Shown in pieces: positions 35,181-44,017 of a stretch of DNA of 64,000 bases; position 1 is the first letter of the stretch; every line of letters starts with the position of its first letter. Location: assembly GCF_002250835.2 (NCBI RefSeq), contig NZ_NOJY02000007.1, positions 62,001 through 126,000 of the forward strand, given 5' to 3'. Both the position numbers and the translations under genes were made by a program. The notes below the pieces were generated by a model that saw only the letters and a program-made list of their open reading frames with translations, had not been told where the DNA came from and made no database searches. This DNA comes from Romboutsia weinsteinii. GTDB taxonomy: Bacteria > Bacillota > Clostridia > Peptostreptococcales > Peptostreptococcaceae.

Positions 35181-36005
35181 TTATTTAAGACTTCTTCTTA
35201 AATATATCCTGGCATTTACTTCTAGACCAATAAGCATAGCCCAACTACTCAAATACATCCATGTCATTAAAACTATTATACCTCCAATACTACCATAAAT
35301 AACATCATATCTTGCATAATAATTAGTATAATATGAGTATCCAAAGGATACTATTAACCAACCAAAAGTTGATACTATTGCGCCTGGCAGAGCTTCTTTC
35401 ATCATGATTTTTTTGTTTGGAGTGTATACATACAAACTTACAAAGATAATAATAACGGTCGTTATACCTCCTGTATATCTACAGATATTCCATATTTTCA
35501 TAAAGATATTATCTAAACCTATTAGATTAAAAATAAAATATCCTAGTTTTTCACCATAAACTAAAAATATCATAGAAGAAAATATTAAAAGTAGTAAGAT
35601 TAGTGTAAATATTAAGGCAATCCTAAGCCTCTTAATATATGATCTAGACTCTTTCATTCTATATGCTCTGTTTGTAGCCTTTATTAAAGCAACCACAGCT
35701 CTAGATGATGTCCACATTGTAAGAATAAAACTCATTATTATAAAGCTTAAACTTCTGTTGTCTCTAGCAGAATTAATTATTGAATATATAAGCTCAAATG
35801 CACTAGGAGGAATAATATTTTGAAGAAGCAATATATATTTATTTAGATGTATTACAGGAATATAAACAATAGTACTAATTGTAAACATTAAAAATGGGAA
35901 TAAAGATAATATCAAATAAAAAGATATTTCAGCTGCTTTAGAATTTATATCACTATAGTATGAATTTCTAATAATTTTCAATATAGTATCTTTGCATATT
36001 ATCAT
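35181..36005 (-). CDS. YihY/BrkB-family membrane protein
   Basis: A 274-residue protein with six hydrophobic helices and the family motifs AAEISFYLILSLFPF, TMWTSSRAVVALIKATNRAY and YARYDVIYGSIGGIIVLMTWMYLSSWAMLIGLEVNA. YihY proteins are conserved inner-membrane proteins of unsettled function; they were once misnamed ribonuclease BN. AGGGGGGATG precedes the start. Confidence 0.9.
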   Translation of the reverse strand: MIICKDTILKIIRNSYYSDINSKAAEISFYLILSLFPFLMFTISTIVYIPVIHLNKYILLLQNIIPPSAFELIYSIINSARDNRSLSFIIMSFILTMWTSSRAVVALIKATNRAYRMKESRSYIKRLRIALIFTLILLLLIFSSMIFLVYGEKLGYFIFNLIGLDNIFMKIWNICRYTGGITTVIIIFVSLYVYTPNKKIMMKEALPGAIVSTFGWLIVSFGYSYYTNYYARYDVIYGSIGGIIVLMTWMYLSSWAMLIGLEVNARIYLRRSLK

Positions 36006-36081
36006 TATCTCACATCCCCCCTTAGCAAAGTATAAATTTAAAACTATAGCCTTATATATATTTATACTTTGACTATATATA

Positions 36082-36112
36082 AAAAAGACTAGGATTTTAT
36101 CCTAGTCTAGTT
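36082..36112 (-). terminator. Terminator after the phosphohexomutase gene
   Basis: GACTAGGAT and ATCCTAGTC flank a short loop with a T run on the minus strand. Confidence 0.8.
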
Positions 36113-36118
36113 ATTTAT

Positions 36119-37834
36119 TTACATTAATTTTTCTAATAAAGCATCTATGTCTTTGTTTATTCCATTTAATTTAGAATCAGCTTCTGCTTCATCAGCACCT
36201 TTTACAGCTACATAGAACTTAAGTTTAGGTTCAGTTCCTGATGGTCTTACTGCTACCCAAGATCCGTCTTCTAAGAAGTATTTTAATACATCAGCCTTTG
36301 GAAGACCATCTATTCCTTGCTTATAGTCTTTAGAATCAACTACTTTAGTATTATTTAATTGAGATAACTCATTTTCTCTAAAGTAAGCTATTATTTCTTG
36401 TATTTTATTAAGACCTTCTATACCTTTTAAAGTTATAGAAATAGTTTTTTCTTTAAAGAATCCATAGTTTTTGTATAATTCCATTAATCCTTCATATAAG
36501 CTCATACCTTTTGAGTAATAGAACGCAGCCATCTCAGATATTAAAACAGATGCAACTACACCATCTTTATCTCTTGCATGTGTTCCAACTAAGTAACCAT
36601 AACTCTCTTCATACCCAAATAAATAAGTATTAGAATTAGTTTCTTCAAATCCTTTTATTTTTTCACCTATAAACTTAAATCCAGTAAGTACACTCATAAC
36701 TTCTATGTTATTTGCTTTCGCTATATCTGCTCCAAACTCAGAAGTTACTATTGTTTTTATTAATGCAGAGTTATCTTTTAACTCATTCTTTTCTTTTAAT
36801 CCTTCTATTATATAGTTAGTTAATAATCCACCAATTTGGTTTCCTGTAAGAAGTGCGTATTCCCCAGTAGTTGTCTTTACAGCAACCCCTACTCTATCAC
36901 AATCTGGATCAGTAGCTATTACTAGATCTGCTCCTTGTTCTTTTGCTAAAAGTATTCCTCTATTTAACGCTTTTTGCTCCTCTGGATTAGGATAGTCAAG
37001 TCCAGCAAAGTTTGGATCTGGCATCTCTTCTTCAGCAACAACTAAAATATTTTCAAACCCAACCTCTTTAAGTGCTCTTCTTATTGGAACATTACCTGTT
37101 CCACAAAGTGGAGTATAAACAATCTTGAAATCTTTTCCTATATTTTCTACTAAGTCTCTTCTTATTACTTGCTTTTTAACTGCTTCTATAAAAGATGTAT
37201 CATCATCTTCTCCAAGCATAATAACTAAATTTTTATTTTCTTCAGTTATTGTTGGTATTGTACTATAGTCTTTTATACTGTTTATTTCTTCAGTTATTGT
37301 ATTTGCTATGTGAGGCATAACTTGAGCCCCATCTTCCCAGTATACTTTGTATCCGTTATATTCTGGAGGGTTATGACTTGCAGTTATTACTATACCTGCA
37401 ATAGCGTGTAAGTTTCTTACTGCAAATGATAATTCAGGAGTAGTTCTTAAACTATCAAATATATATGCTTTTATTCCACATGCAGCAAGAGTATTAGCAG
37501 CTTCCATACAGAACTCTCTAGACATATGTCTATTGTCATGTGCTATTACAACTCCTCTATTTTTTTCTTCATCAGTTGTATTTTTTATTATGTAGTTTGC
37601 AAGTCCAAAAGTAGCTCTTCTTACTGTATAATTATTTATTCTATTAGTCCCAGCAGCTATTACACCTCTAAGGCCAGCAGTTCCAAATTCTAAATCTTTG
37701 TAGAATCTATCTTCTATTTCTTTTTTATCATCTTTAAGTTTAGCTAGTTCTTCTCTTGTATTTTCGTCGAAGTAAGGATTATTCATCCACTCTTCATATG
37801 TTTTCATGTAATCCATTGTTTTTACGCAATCCAT
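36119..37834 (-). CDS. Phosphoglucomutase/phosphomannomutase (PgcA-like)
   Basis: A 571-residue alpha-D-phosphohexomutase that interconverts glucose-1- and glucose-6-phosphate, feeding UDP-glucose and polysaccharide synthesis. The phosphoserine loop IVITASHNPPEYNGYK, the metal loop DLVIATDPDCDRVG, the sugar loop LFGYEESYGYLVG and the phosphate loop VRPSGTEPKLKFYV are all intact. An N-terminal RGVIAAGTNRINNYT is typical of the Firmicute PgcA form. Monocistronic; the first three codons could be bypassed by a Met at residue 7. Confidence 0.93.
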   Translation of the reverse strand: MDCVKTMDYMKTYEEWMNNPYFDENTREELAKLKDDKKEIEDRFYKDLEFGTAGLRGVIAAGTNRINNYTVRRATFGLANYIIKNTTDEEKNRGVVIAHDNRHMSREFCMEAANTLAACGIKAYIFDSLRTTPELSFAVRNLHAIAGIVITASHNPPEYNGYKVYWEDGAQVMPHIANTITEEINSIKDYSTIPTITEENKNLVIMLGEDDDTSFIEAVKKQVIRRDLVENIGKDFKIVYTPLCGTGNVPIRRALKEVGFENILVVAEEEMPDPNFAGLDYPNPEEQKALNRGILLAKEQGADLVIATDPDCDRVGVAVKTTTGEYALLTGNQIGGLLTNYIIEGLKEKNELKDNSALIKTIVTSEFGADIAKANNIEVMSVLTGFKFIGEKIKGFEETNSNTYLFGYEESYGYLVGTHARDKDGVVASVLISEMAAFYYSKGMSLYEGLMELYKNYGFFKEKTISITLKGIEGLNKIQEIIAYFRENELSQLNNTKVVDSKDYKQGIDGLPKADVLKYFLEDGSWVAVRPSGTEPKLKFYVAVKGADEAEADSKLNGINKDIDALLEKLM

Positions 37835-37987
37835 AGTGTATTCCCCTTTGTTTGTTTATTTATTATCGTAGTAGTTTTACTGTAATTATTATTTTATATG
37901 TTTTTAACTTTTAAGTAAAGTTTTTCAAATCAAAAAATCTCGACATTCATCGACCGAATATTATATTTTCTGATTACATACAACAAT

Positions 37988-38014
37988 AGCTACACAAAAT
38001 AAGTGTAGCTACAT
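37988..38014 (-). terminator. Hairpin downstream of the 3D-domain gene
   Basis: TAGCTACAC and GTGTAGCTA pair around AAAATAA. The T run on the minus strand is poor, so this is a weak terminator candidate. Confidence 0.4.
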
Positions 38015-38087
38015 TACTAGTAATTTTCTTCAAATATTAAGTTTAGCATTATTCTAACTAGCTAAGTATGTAATAAATATGTTACTT

Positions 38088-38885
38088 CTAATTAATAACA
38101 ATATCTATTGTACGTCTTCCCCAGCTATAAGCCTCACTTTCACTTCCCATGAAGATATCAATTTTATTTCCTTTTATCGCTCCACCACAATCTTCTGCTA
38201 CAAATGTCATCCCAAATTGTGGTATATAAACTTTTGTCCCATAAGGTATCACACTCGGATCTACAGCAATTGTGCCCCATTTAGGTACTGTACCAGTTGA
38301 AGTTATACCATCACCTGCATATGCAGTAGCAACAACTTTCATACCGTTTCCGCTTCTTGAACTTTCTCCTCTAGATGCAACTATAACCTCTTCTTTTATT
38401 CCCTTTTTTACAACTTTATCTACAACATCCTTAGAAATAGCCTCACTTACTAAAGCTTTATCTACTAACTCTCCATCATGGTATGTTAATTTGTAAGATA
38501 ATTCTTTTTTCCCATTTTCTCCATCTTGTTCTATCTTTGTTTTTCCTTTTTCAAGGTTATTATCTTCAATTATTTTAGTCTCGTATTCAATATCCTCATA
38601 TTCAGTTAGCTGCTTAACATTAACATCTACTACCTTAATTGTCATATAGTCCTCTAGCTTTGTGTCTACACTAGGGCTAATTTCATCGTCATCATCATAC
38701 TCTATATTATTTTCTAGTAAAACTTCTTTAATAGAGTTTTTAAAGCTATGTACTTTTATTTCTTCTCCCTTTACAATCAAAGTAAGTCCTTCTTTTTCTA
38801 AAGTCCAATATCCACCTAAAAATACTATCAATAGTAATACAGCTAGAGTAGCTGATATAATAATTTTCTTATCTCTCAAACTCAT
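38088..38885 (-). CDS. Cell-wall 3D-domain protein with DUF348 (YabE/Rpf-like)
   Basis: This 265-residue exported protein has a membrane anchor at about 9-27, then a ubiquitin-like DUF348 domain (LTLIVKGEEIKVHSFKNSIK, about 32-80), a G5-like region (YETKIIEDNNLEKGKTKI, about 100-165) and a C-terminal 3D domain with the three Asp motifs AVDPSVIPYGTKVYIP, EDCGGAIKGNKIDIF and RRTIDIVI. This is the resuscitation-promoting-factor-like architecture of Firmicutes, whose 3D domain is a lytic transglycosylase fold acting on peptidoglycan. It is shorter than full YabE proteins, with one DUF348 copy. Confidence 0.88.
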   Translation of the reverse strand: MSLRDKKIIISATLAVLLLIVFLGGYWTLEKEGLTLIVKGEEIKVHSFKNSIKEVLLENNIEYDDDDEISPSVDTKLEDYMTIKVVDVNVKQLTEYEDIEYETKIIEDNNLEKGKTKIEQDGENGKKELSYKLTYHDGELVDKALVSEAISKDVVDKVVKKGIKEEVIVASRGESSRSGNGMKVVATAYAGDGITSTGTVPKWGTIAVDPSVIPYGTKVYIPQFGMTFVAEDCGGAIKGNKIDIFMGSESEAYSWGRRTIDIVIN

Positions 38886-39105
38886 TATTTTCCCCCCTAT
38901 TTAAAATTTAAATAAAACGTAAACTTCTAGAATCTGATTGTCATATATTTGTAAATTATATTAATAGCTCTCTTAAAATATGTAACTAAATTGTAACTAT
39001 ATGTTTAGGACATGTCAATTGACTTTTTTGTCACAATATGCTCCACTTGTTTTTTCAATGGTTACAGATCATATTTTTAATTTTGATTTTATGTAAAAAT
39101 AAAAT

Positions 39106-39128
39106 AAGACCAACTCTCGTTGGTCATT
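39106..39128 (-). terminator. Terminator of the EamA transporter gene
   Basis: GACCAACT and AGTTGGTC pair around CTCG (minus strand CGAG) and are followed by TTATTTTATTTTT on the minus strand. Confidence 0.75.
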
Positions 39129-39139
39129 TAGTGAAGTCT

Positions 39140-40012
39140 TTATATAATTAATACTAATGTTCCAAACACAACTAGTATCAATCCTATAAAAGATTTCTTT
39201 GTAAGTTTTTCCTTTAAGAAAATATATGCAAAAGATACAGTAACTAAAATACTTAGTTTATCTATTGGAACAACAATACTTGCTTTTCCTTCTTGCAAAG
39301 CTTTGTAATAAAATAACCACGAAAGCCCTGTTGTAAGTCCAGACAAGCATATGAAAATCCAACTCTTTTTATCTATATTTTTTATTTCACCTTGCTTTTT
39401 CATCATAAATACAATAACCCAAGCCATTATCAACACAACTATGGTTCTAATAGCTGTACCTAAGTTTGATTCAACATTTTCTATTCCTATCTTACTAAGA
39501 ATAGATGTCATACTAGCAAATATAGCTGATAAGAATGCATATACTATCCATGAAATATTACTGCTCTTATTAACTGAATAGTTACTATTTTGTTCTTTCT
39601 TTTCTATCATTAAATATGTACCAAAACCTATTGCTATCATTCCAATTGTCATATATATGTTTATTTCTTCACCTAATAGTACAAATGCTAATACCATTGT
39701 AAGTATTGTACTTGATTTATCTATTGGTACAACTTTATTCACATCGCCTAGTTGAAGAGCTTTAAAATAACAGATCCAAGACCCCCCCGTCGTTAATCCA
39801 GACAAAATTAAAAATACTAAGCTTCTGCTACTAATGTCATATATACTATTTTGAGAACCTACAATAAATACCATAGCCCAGGCAAACAGAAGTATGACAA
39901 TACTTCTAAGAGCAGTCGCTAGGTTAGAGTCTGTATTTTTTATACCTATTTTAGCAAGTATCGATGTTATTCCTGCAAACAAAGCAGATGCAAAAGCATA
40001 CATTATCCACAT
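39140..40012 (-). CDS. EamA-family (DMT superfamily) transporter
   Basis: A 290-residue membrane protein made of two homologous EamA halves with five helices each. The repeat is plain: AFASALFAGITSILAKIGI near residue 6 and AFLSAIFASMTSILSKIGI near 157; also LQLGDVNKVVPIDKSS and LQEGKASIVVPIDKLS. Members export amino acids or other metabolites; the substrate is unknown. Confidence 0.88.
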   Translation of the reverse strand: MWIMYAFASALFAGITSILAKIGIKNTDSNLATALRSIVILLFAWAMVFIVGSQNSIYDISSRSLVFLILSGLTTGGSWICYFKALQLGDVNKVVPIDKSSTILTMVLAFVLLGEEINIYMTIGMIAIGFGTYLMIEKKEQNSNYSVNKSSNISWIVYAFLSAIFASMTSILSKIGIENVESNLGTAIRTIVVLIMAWVIVFMMKKQGEIKNIDKKSWIFICLSGLTTGLSWLFYYKALQEGKASIVVPIDKLSILVTVSFAYIFLKEKLTKKSFIGLILVVFGTLVLII

Positions 40013-40302
40013 AAAATATTCCTCCTATATCATATTAATATATTAATTATACACTAAAGGCGAATAATAGTCATTATCATAAAGTGAATATCAATTTTTA
40101 ATTTCTTTATTTTTCTGAAATTACTTTGTTTTCTAAATAGATTAATTATAGTATAGATTCACACTTGCCTTAAAATATAAACTTTATTTACCTATTATTT
40201 TCATACTTTCATAAAATCTAGTAATTTCAATACCTACAATTCCATAAAATGGTTACGTCATTTATTTTTGTCGAATTTTGTATTTTTTCATTTAAAAAAA
40301 TA

Positions 40303-40330
40303 TTGAAATACACAATGTTTATATTATAAT
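40303..40330 (+). promoter_or_regulatory. Promoter of the amino acid permease
   Basis: TTGAAA (40303-40308) and TATAAT (40325-40330) are 16 bases apart, about 50 bases before the ATG. Confidence 0.65.
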
Positions 40331-40382
40331 AATACTTGCGTTCTAGCAATTCGACATAATATGCAACAAGAAAGGTAAGAAA

Positions 40383-41735
40383 ATGGAAAAGAAAAATCTA
40401 CAGAAAAATCTTGGATTTGCTGCGGCTTTATCAACAGTTGTTGGTATGGTTATTGGTGGTGGTGTATTCTTCAAGCCTCAAGCAGTATATGAATTAACTG
40501 GTGGAGCACCAGGACTAGGAATGGTGGCATGGGTCATAGCAGGTATAATGACAATAACTGCAGGTCTTACTGCCGCTGAAATATCAGCTGCAATACCTAA
40601 AACAGGTGGTATGATGATATATATCGAAGAGATATACGGTAAAAAATTAGGATTTTTAACTGGATGGATGCAATCAGTTTTATTCTTCCCAGCTACTATA
40701 GCCGCTATATCAGTTATGTTTGGACAACAATCTGCTATATTGTTAGGAGACCAATCATTGGTTATACCTATAACAGTAGGTGTAATATTACTAGTAGGTG
40801 TATTAAATACTTTAGGATCAAAAACAAGTGGAGCTATACAGACAGTATCTACAGTTTGTAAGTTACTACCTCTTGTATTAATAATAGTATTTGGATTTTT
40901 AAATGGTAGTGGAGACAACTCAATAATGCAACCTATGGTTGGAGAAGGAGTTAAATCTTCAAGTATAATAGGTCAGTTATTAGTTGCAATATTATTTGCT
41001 TATGATGGATGGATTAATGTTGGTGCTGTAGCTGGTGAAATGAAAGATCCTGGAAAGGATTTACCAAAAGCAATAATAGGTGGATTAACTTTAGTTATGG
41101 GTGTATACGTTATAATAAATATAGCTTACCTTTGGGTGTTACCAGCAAGTGATTTAGCAAACTATGCTTCTCCAGCTTCAGTAGTTGCAGAAGTTTTATT
41201 TGGTAAAATAGGTGGTAAAGTAATAACTGTAGGTATACTAGTATCAGTATTTGGATGTATAAATGGATACTTATTAACTGGTCCAAGAATTACTTATACT
41301 TTAGCTCAACAAAAAACTTTACCTAATGCTTTAGGCAAATTAAATAAATACGATGTTCCAGCTAACTCTACAATATTAATGGCAGTACTTTCTGCACTAT
41401 ATGCTTTATCTGGACAATTTAACTTATTAAGTGATTTATCTATGTTTGCTGTATGGTCATTCTATGTATTAACATTTATCGGTGTAATAAAACTTAGAAA
41501 AACTCATCCAAACTTACATAGACCATATAAAGTACCAATGTATCCTGTAATACCATTAGTAGCAATAGCTAGTGGATTATTTGTTGTAATAGATCAATTA
41601 TTCCTTGCAGGACCTAAAAGTACTATGATGTCTTTAGGCGGAGTTATAATAACTCTTATAGGATTACCAGTTTACAACTATATGATCAAAAAGAATGGAT
41701 TAGAAAATAATAAAAGTATAAAAAATGCTGCATAA
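40383..41735 (+). CDS. APC-family amino acid permease/exchanger
   Basis: A 450-residue permease with twelve hydrophobic helices of the LAT/SteT-like group. The family signatures are VVGMVIGGGVFFKPQAVYE in helix 1, AFDYDGWINVG-type helix 6 (FAYDGWINVGAVAGEMKDP) and GPRITYTLAQQKTLPNALGK. Close relatives exchange serine, threonine or other neutral amino acids. Monocistronic with its own promoter and terminator; its plus orientation and strong Gly/Ala helices contrast with the minus-strand neighbours. Confidence 0.9.
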   Translation: MEKKNLQKNLGFAAALSTVVGMVIGGGVFFKPQAVYELTGGAPGLGMVAWVIAGIMTITAGLTAAEISAAIPKTGGMMIYIEEIYGKKLGFLTGWMQSVLFFPATIAAISVMFGQQSAILLGDQSLVIPITVGVILLVGVLNTLGSKTSGAIQTVSTVCKLLPLVLIIVFGFLNGSGDNSIMQPMVGEGVKSSSIIGQLLVAILFAYDGWINVGAVAGEMKDPGKDLPKAIIGGLTLVMGVYVIINIAYLWVLPASDLANYASPASVVAEVLFGKIGGKVITVGILVSVFGCINGYLLTGPRITYTLAQQKTLPNALGKLNKYDVPANSTILMAVLSALYALSGQFNLLSDLSMFAVWSFYVLTFIGVIKLRKTHPNLHRPYKVPMYPVIPLVAIASGLFVVIDQLFLAGPKSTMMSLGGVIITLIGLPVYNYMIKKNGLENNKSIKNAA

Positions 41736-41743
41736 GTAGTCTA

Positions 41744-41782
41744 AAAGACCTGTAAATAATATTTACAGGTCTTTTTATTGTA
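41744..41782. terminator. Bidirectional terminator
   Basis: AAAAGACCTGTAAAT and ATTTACAGGTCTTTTT form a perfect hairpin, shared by the convergent permease and pentapeptide genes. Confidence 0.85.
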
Positions 41783-42419
41783 TAACTATTCCCATTAATC
41801 TAGTCAAATCAAGCGCTTGTACTACAGTAAACTTTGCTCCTTTTATATCTTTTAAAGTTAACTCTATATCTTCTATGCTACAGTTTGTGAAATCTACATC
41901 TGATAGTTTCATGCCTGTAAATACACTTTTATTTAGATTCACAGAATTTAATAAAAGCTTTTCATTTATTACATCTTGAAATACAGAGCTTTGACAATCA
42001 GAACCTTCAAAATTCACACCTTTAAATTTTGAAAAAGCAAAGTTAGAGAATTTACATATACTATCTTTAAATGTTACGCTAGTTAATACAGAGTCGTCAA
42101 ATCTTGCACCTATTAACTTACAGTTTATAAACTCAACCCTATACAAACCACTGTCAGAGAAATTAATATTAGATAGATCACAATTTTCAAATACAACATC
42201 TGTTATATCACTCTTTTTAAAATTACAATATTCAAATGTAGTATTTTTGAATATGCAAGTATTAAATTTAACTTTAACATCTTCTATTCCATTGATATTT
42301 ATATTCTCTATTAAACTATCTTCGATAGCTTCTTTTTCATAAATTGTATCGGCTACATCGTCAATATTTTCTAATATATTATTTATTATTGGTTTTTGTA
42401 TTTTTACTTTTTTGCTCAT
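41775..42419 (-). CDS. Pentapeptide-repeat protein
   Basis: The 214-residue soluble protein consists from about residue 50 to 190 of A/F/N-type pentapeptide units (FKNTTFEYCNFKKSDITDVV, then FENCDLSNINFSDSGL and more), folding as a right-handed quadrilateral beta helix. Some such proteins mimic DNA and protect gyrase; many have no known role. There is no membrane helix, and the N-terminus is polar. Function not assigned. Confidence 0.8.
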   Translation of the reverse strand: MSKKVKIQKPIINNILENIDDVADTIYEKEAIEDSLIENININGIEDVKVKFNTCIFKNTTFEYCNFKKSDITDVVFENCDLSNINFSDSGLYRVEFINCKLIGARFDDSVLTSVTFKDSICKFSNFAFSKFKGVNFEGSDCQSSVFQDVINEKLLLNSVNLNKSVFTGMKLSDVDFTNCSIEDIELTLKDIKGAKFTVVQALDLTRLMGIVIQ

Positions 42420-42642
42420 GTTTTAATCCTTTCATGGTTATTGTAGACTTTATATTATAATCTAGTTTATAATAACATATTTATTGTAAAAGTATGTTAT
42501 TTTTTCATATATAATTTAGCTAGTTTTTTGATATAAATCTTTATTAATTTTTTTCAATCATTTCTACTAGGTAGTTACATGTTTTATTATGTACTCAATT
42601 CTTATCTTTTATCATTAATTTCAAATCACTATTCATATAAAT

Positions 42643-42684
42643 AAAAAAAGATGTATCGACAATACCATCAATACATCTTTTTTA
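42643..42684. terminator. Terminator of the kinase/PepSY/regulator operon
   Basis: AAAAAAAGATGTAT and ATACATCTTTTTT flank a loop; T run on the minus strand. Confidence 0.75.
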
Positions 42685-42710
42685 TTTTAATAATATAAAC
42701 TTATCTCAGA

Positions 42711-43361
42711 TTAGTCTTCTAATCTATAACCAACCTTAAATATTGTTTTAATATATTCTTTTAATTCTAATTTCTCTCTTATCCTCTGAACATGTATATC
42801 AACAGTTCTACTTTCACCTATATACTCATACCCCCAGACTCTATTAAGAATCTGATCTCTAGATAGTGCAATATTTCTATTTTGTAAAAATAACATAAGT
42901 AATTCATATTCTTTAGCTGTTAAGTATACATCTTCATTATTCATTTTTACAGTTCTTTGGTCAGTATAAACTTCTATATGATTAAATTTAACAACCTTTT
43001 CAGATTTATTGCATCTTCTTAATACAACTTCAATTCTTGCTAAAAGCTCTATTGTCTCAAATGGTTTTACTATATAGTCCTCTGCTCCTAATCTTAACCC
43101 TTTTACTCTATCAAGTACTGATTCTTTTGCAGTTACAAATATTACAGGTATATTGTAGCTATTTATTTCCTCAATCAGTGAAAATCCATCGATTCCAGGA
43201 ATCATTACATCTAGTAAAATTAAATCAACTGTATCTTTTTCTAAAAATTCTTTTGCTTTAATACCATCTTCCGCACAAAATACTTCATAACCAACCATCT
43301 CTAAATTTATTGCTATCAAATCTCTTATAGCATCTTCATCTTCTACAACTAAAATACGCAT
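42711..43361 (-). CDS. OmpR-family response regulator
   Basis: A 216-residue regulator with a receiver domain (phospho-acceptor Asp51 in LILLDVMIPG, Lys in YIVKPFE) and a winged-helix output domain (LTAKEYELLMLFLQ, then RTVDIHVQRIREKLELK). I start at ATG 43361 (MRILVVED) because GGAGGT lies 6 bases upstream; the longer ATG at 43373 contains that ribosome binding site. It is last in a three-gene operon. Confidence 0.93.
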   Translation of the reverse strand: MRILVVEDEDAIRDLIAINLEMVGYEVFCAEDGIKAKEFLEKDTVDLILLDVMIPGIDGFSLIEEINSYNIPVIFVTAKESVLDRVKGLRLGAEDYIVKPFETIELLARIEVVLRRCNKSEKVVKFNHIEVYTDQRTVKMNNEDVYLTAKEYELLMLFLQNRNIALSRDQILNRVWGYEYIGESRTVDIHVQRIREKLELKEYIKTIFKVGYRLED

Positions 43362-43375
43362 ACATACCTCCATAT

Positions 43376-44017
43376 TTAATCTTGCTGATACTCTACAATT
43401 GACTTATTACCAGAATCAATTGTTACTGTAAATTTATCTTCAACATCACTTTTATTTGTAAATCCAATGGTTTGAAATACTCCCTCTAAGTCTCCATAGT
43501 TATCTTTTTTTATATTGGTTATCTCGTACTGGTTTAAATCAATATCTAATTGATTAGTTAACTTTTTAATTAGCTCTATAATATCATCTTTACTTAACTC
43601 ATTATTATTTGTTTCTTTATTATAAGGTTCGTATATAAATATAGATGTTATTTTTCCTGAATAAGCATCTATTTCACATATGTAGCTACCTTTTAGATTG
43701 TATCTACTCCATGATATTGTCCATTTATATTGTTGAACTTCTAAAGATTCTTTATATATGGTAATATATTGATCACAATCATTACTATTTATTTCAATAT
43801 CCAGTCCATTCTTAAAAACCTCAAGTGCTAAATCTATAGCTTTTTGTCTGCTTACTAAAACACTTTTTTCTTTATCATAGTCCTTGTAATCAACCACGTC
43901 TTTTTGGCTATATAATATGCCCTCTTTAATCGAAAATTTATTATTGTATATTAAGAAAGAAATTATAATCAATATAACAGCTATAGATATTAACATAGCT
44001 ATTCTATTTTTCATCAT
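43376..44017 (-). CDS. Membrane-anchored PepSY/YcdB-like protein of a two-component operon
   Basis: A 213-residue protein with one N-terminal membrane helix (about 6-24) and an extracytoplasmic region with two weak PepSY-like units: VSRQKAIDLALEVFKNG ending in ICEIDAYSGKITSI, and a second with TVTIDSGNKSIVEYQ. PepSY units often inhibit peptidases or sense envelope state. It overlaps the upstream kinase gene by 14 bases and sits 14 bases before the regulator start, so it is probably a third component of signalling. Confidence 0.6.
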   Translation of the reverse strand: MMKNRIAMLISIAVILIIISFLIYNNKFSIKEGILYSQKDVVDYKDYDKEKSVLVSRQKAIDLALEVFKNGLDIEINSNDCDQYITIYKESLEVQQYKWTISWSRYNLKGSYICEIDAYSGKITSIFIYEPYNKETNNNELSKDDIIELIKKLTNQLDIDLNQYEITNIKKDNYGDLEGVFQTIGFTNKSDVEDKFTVTIDSGNKSIVEYQQD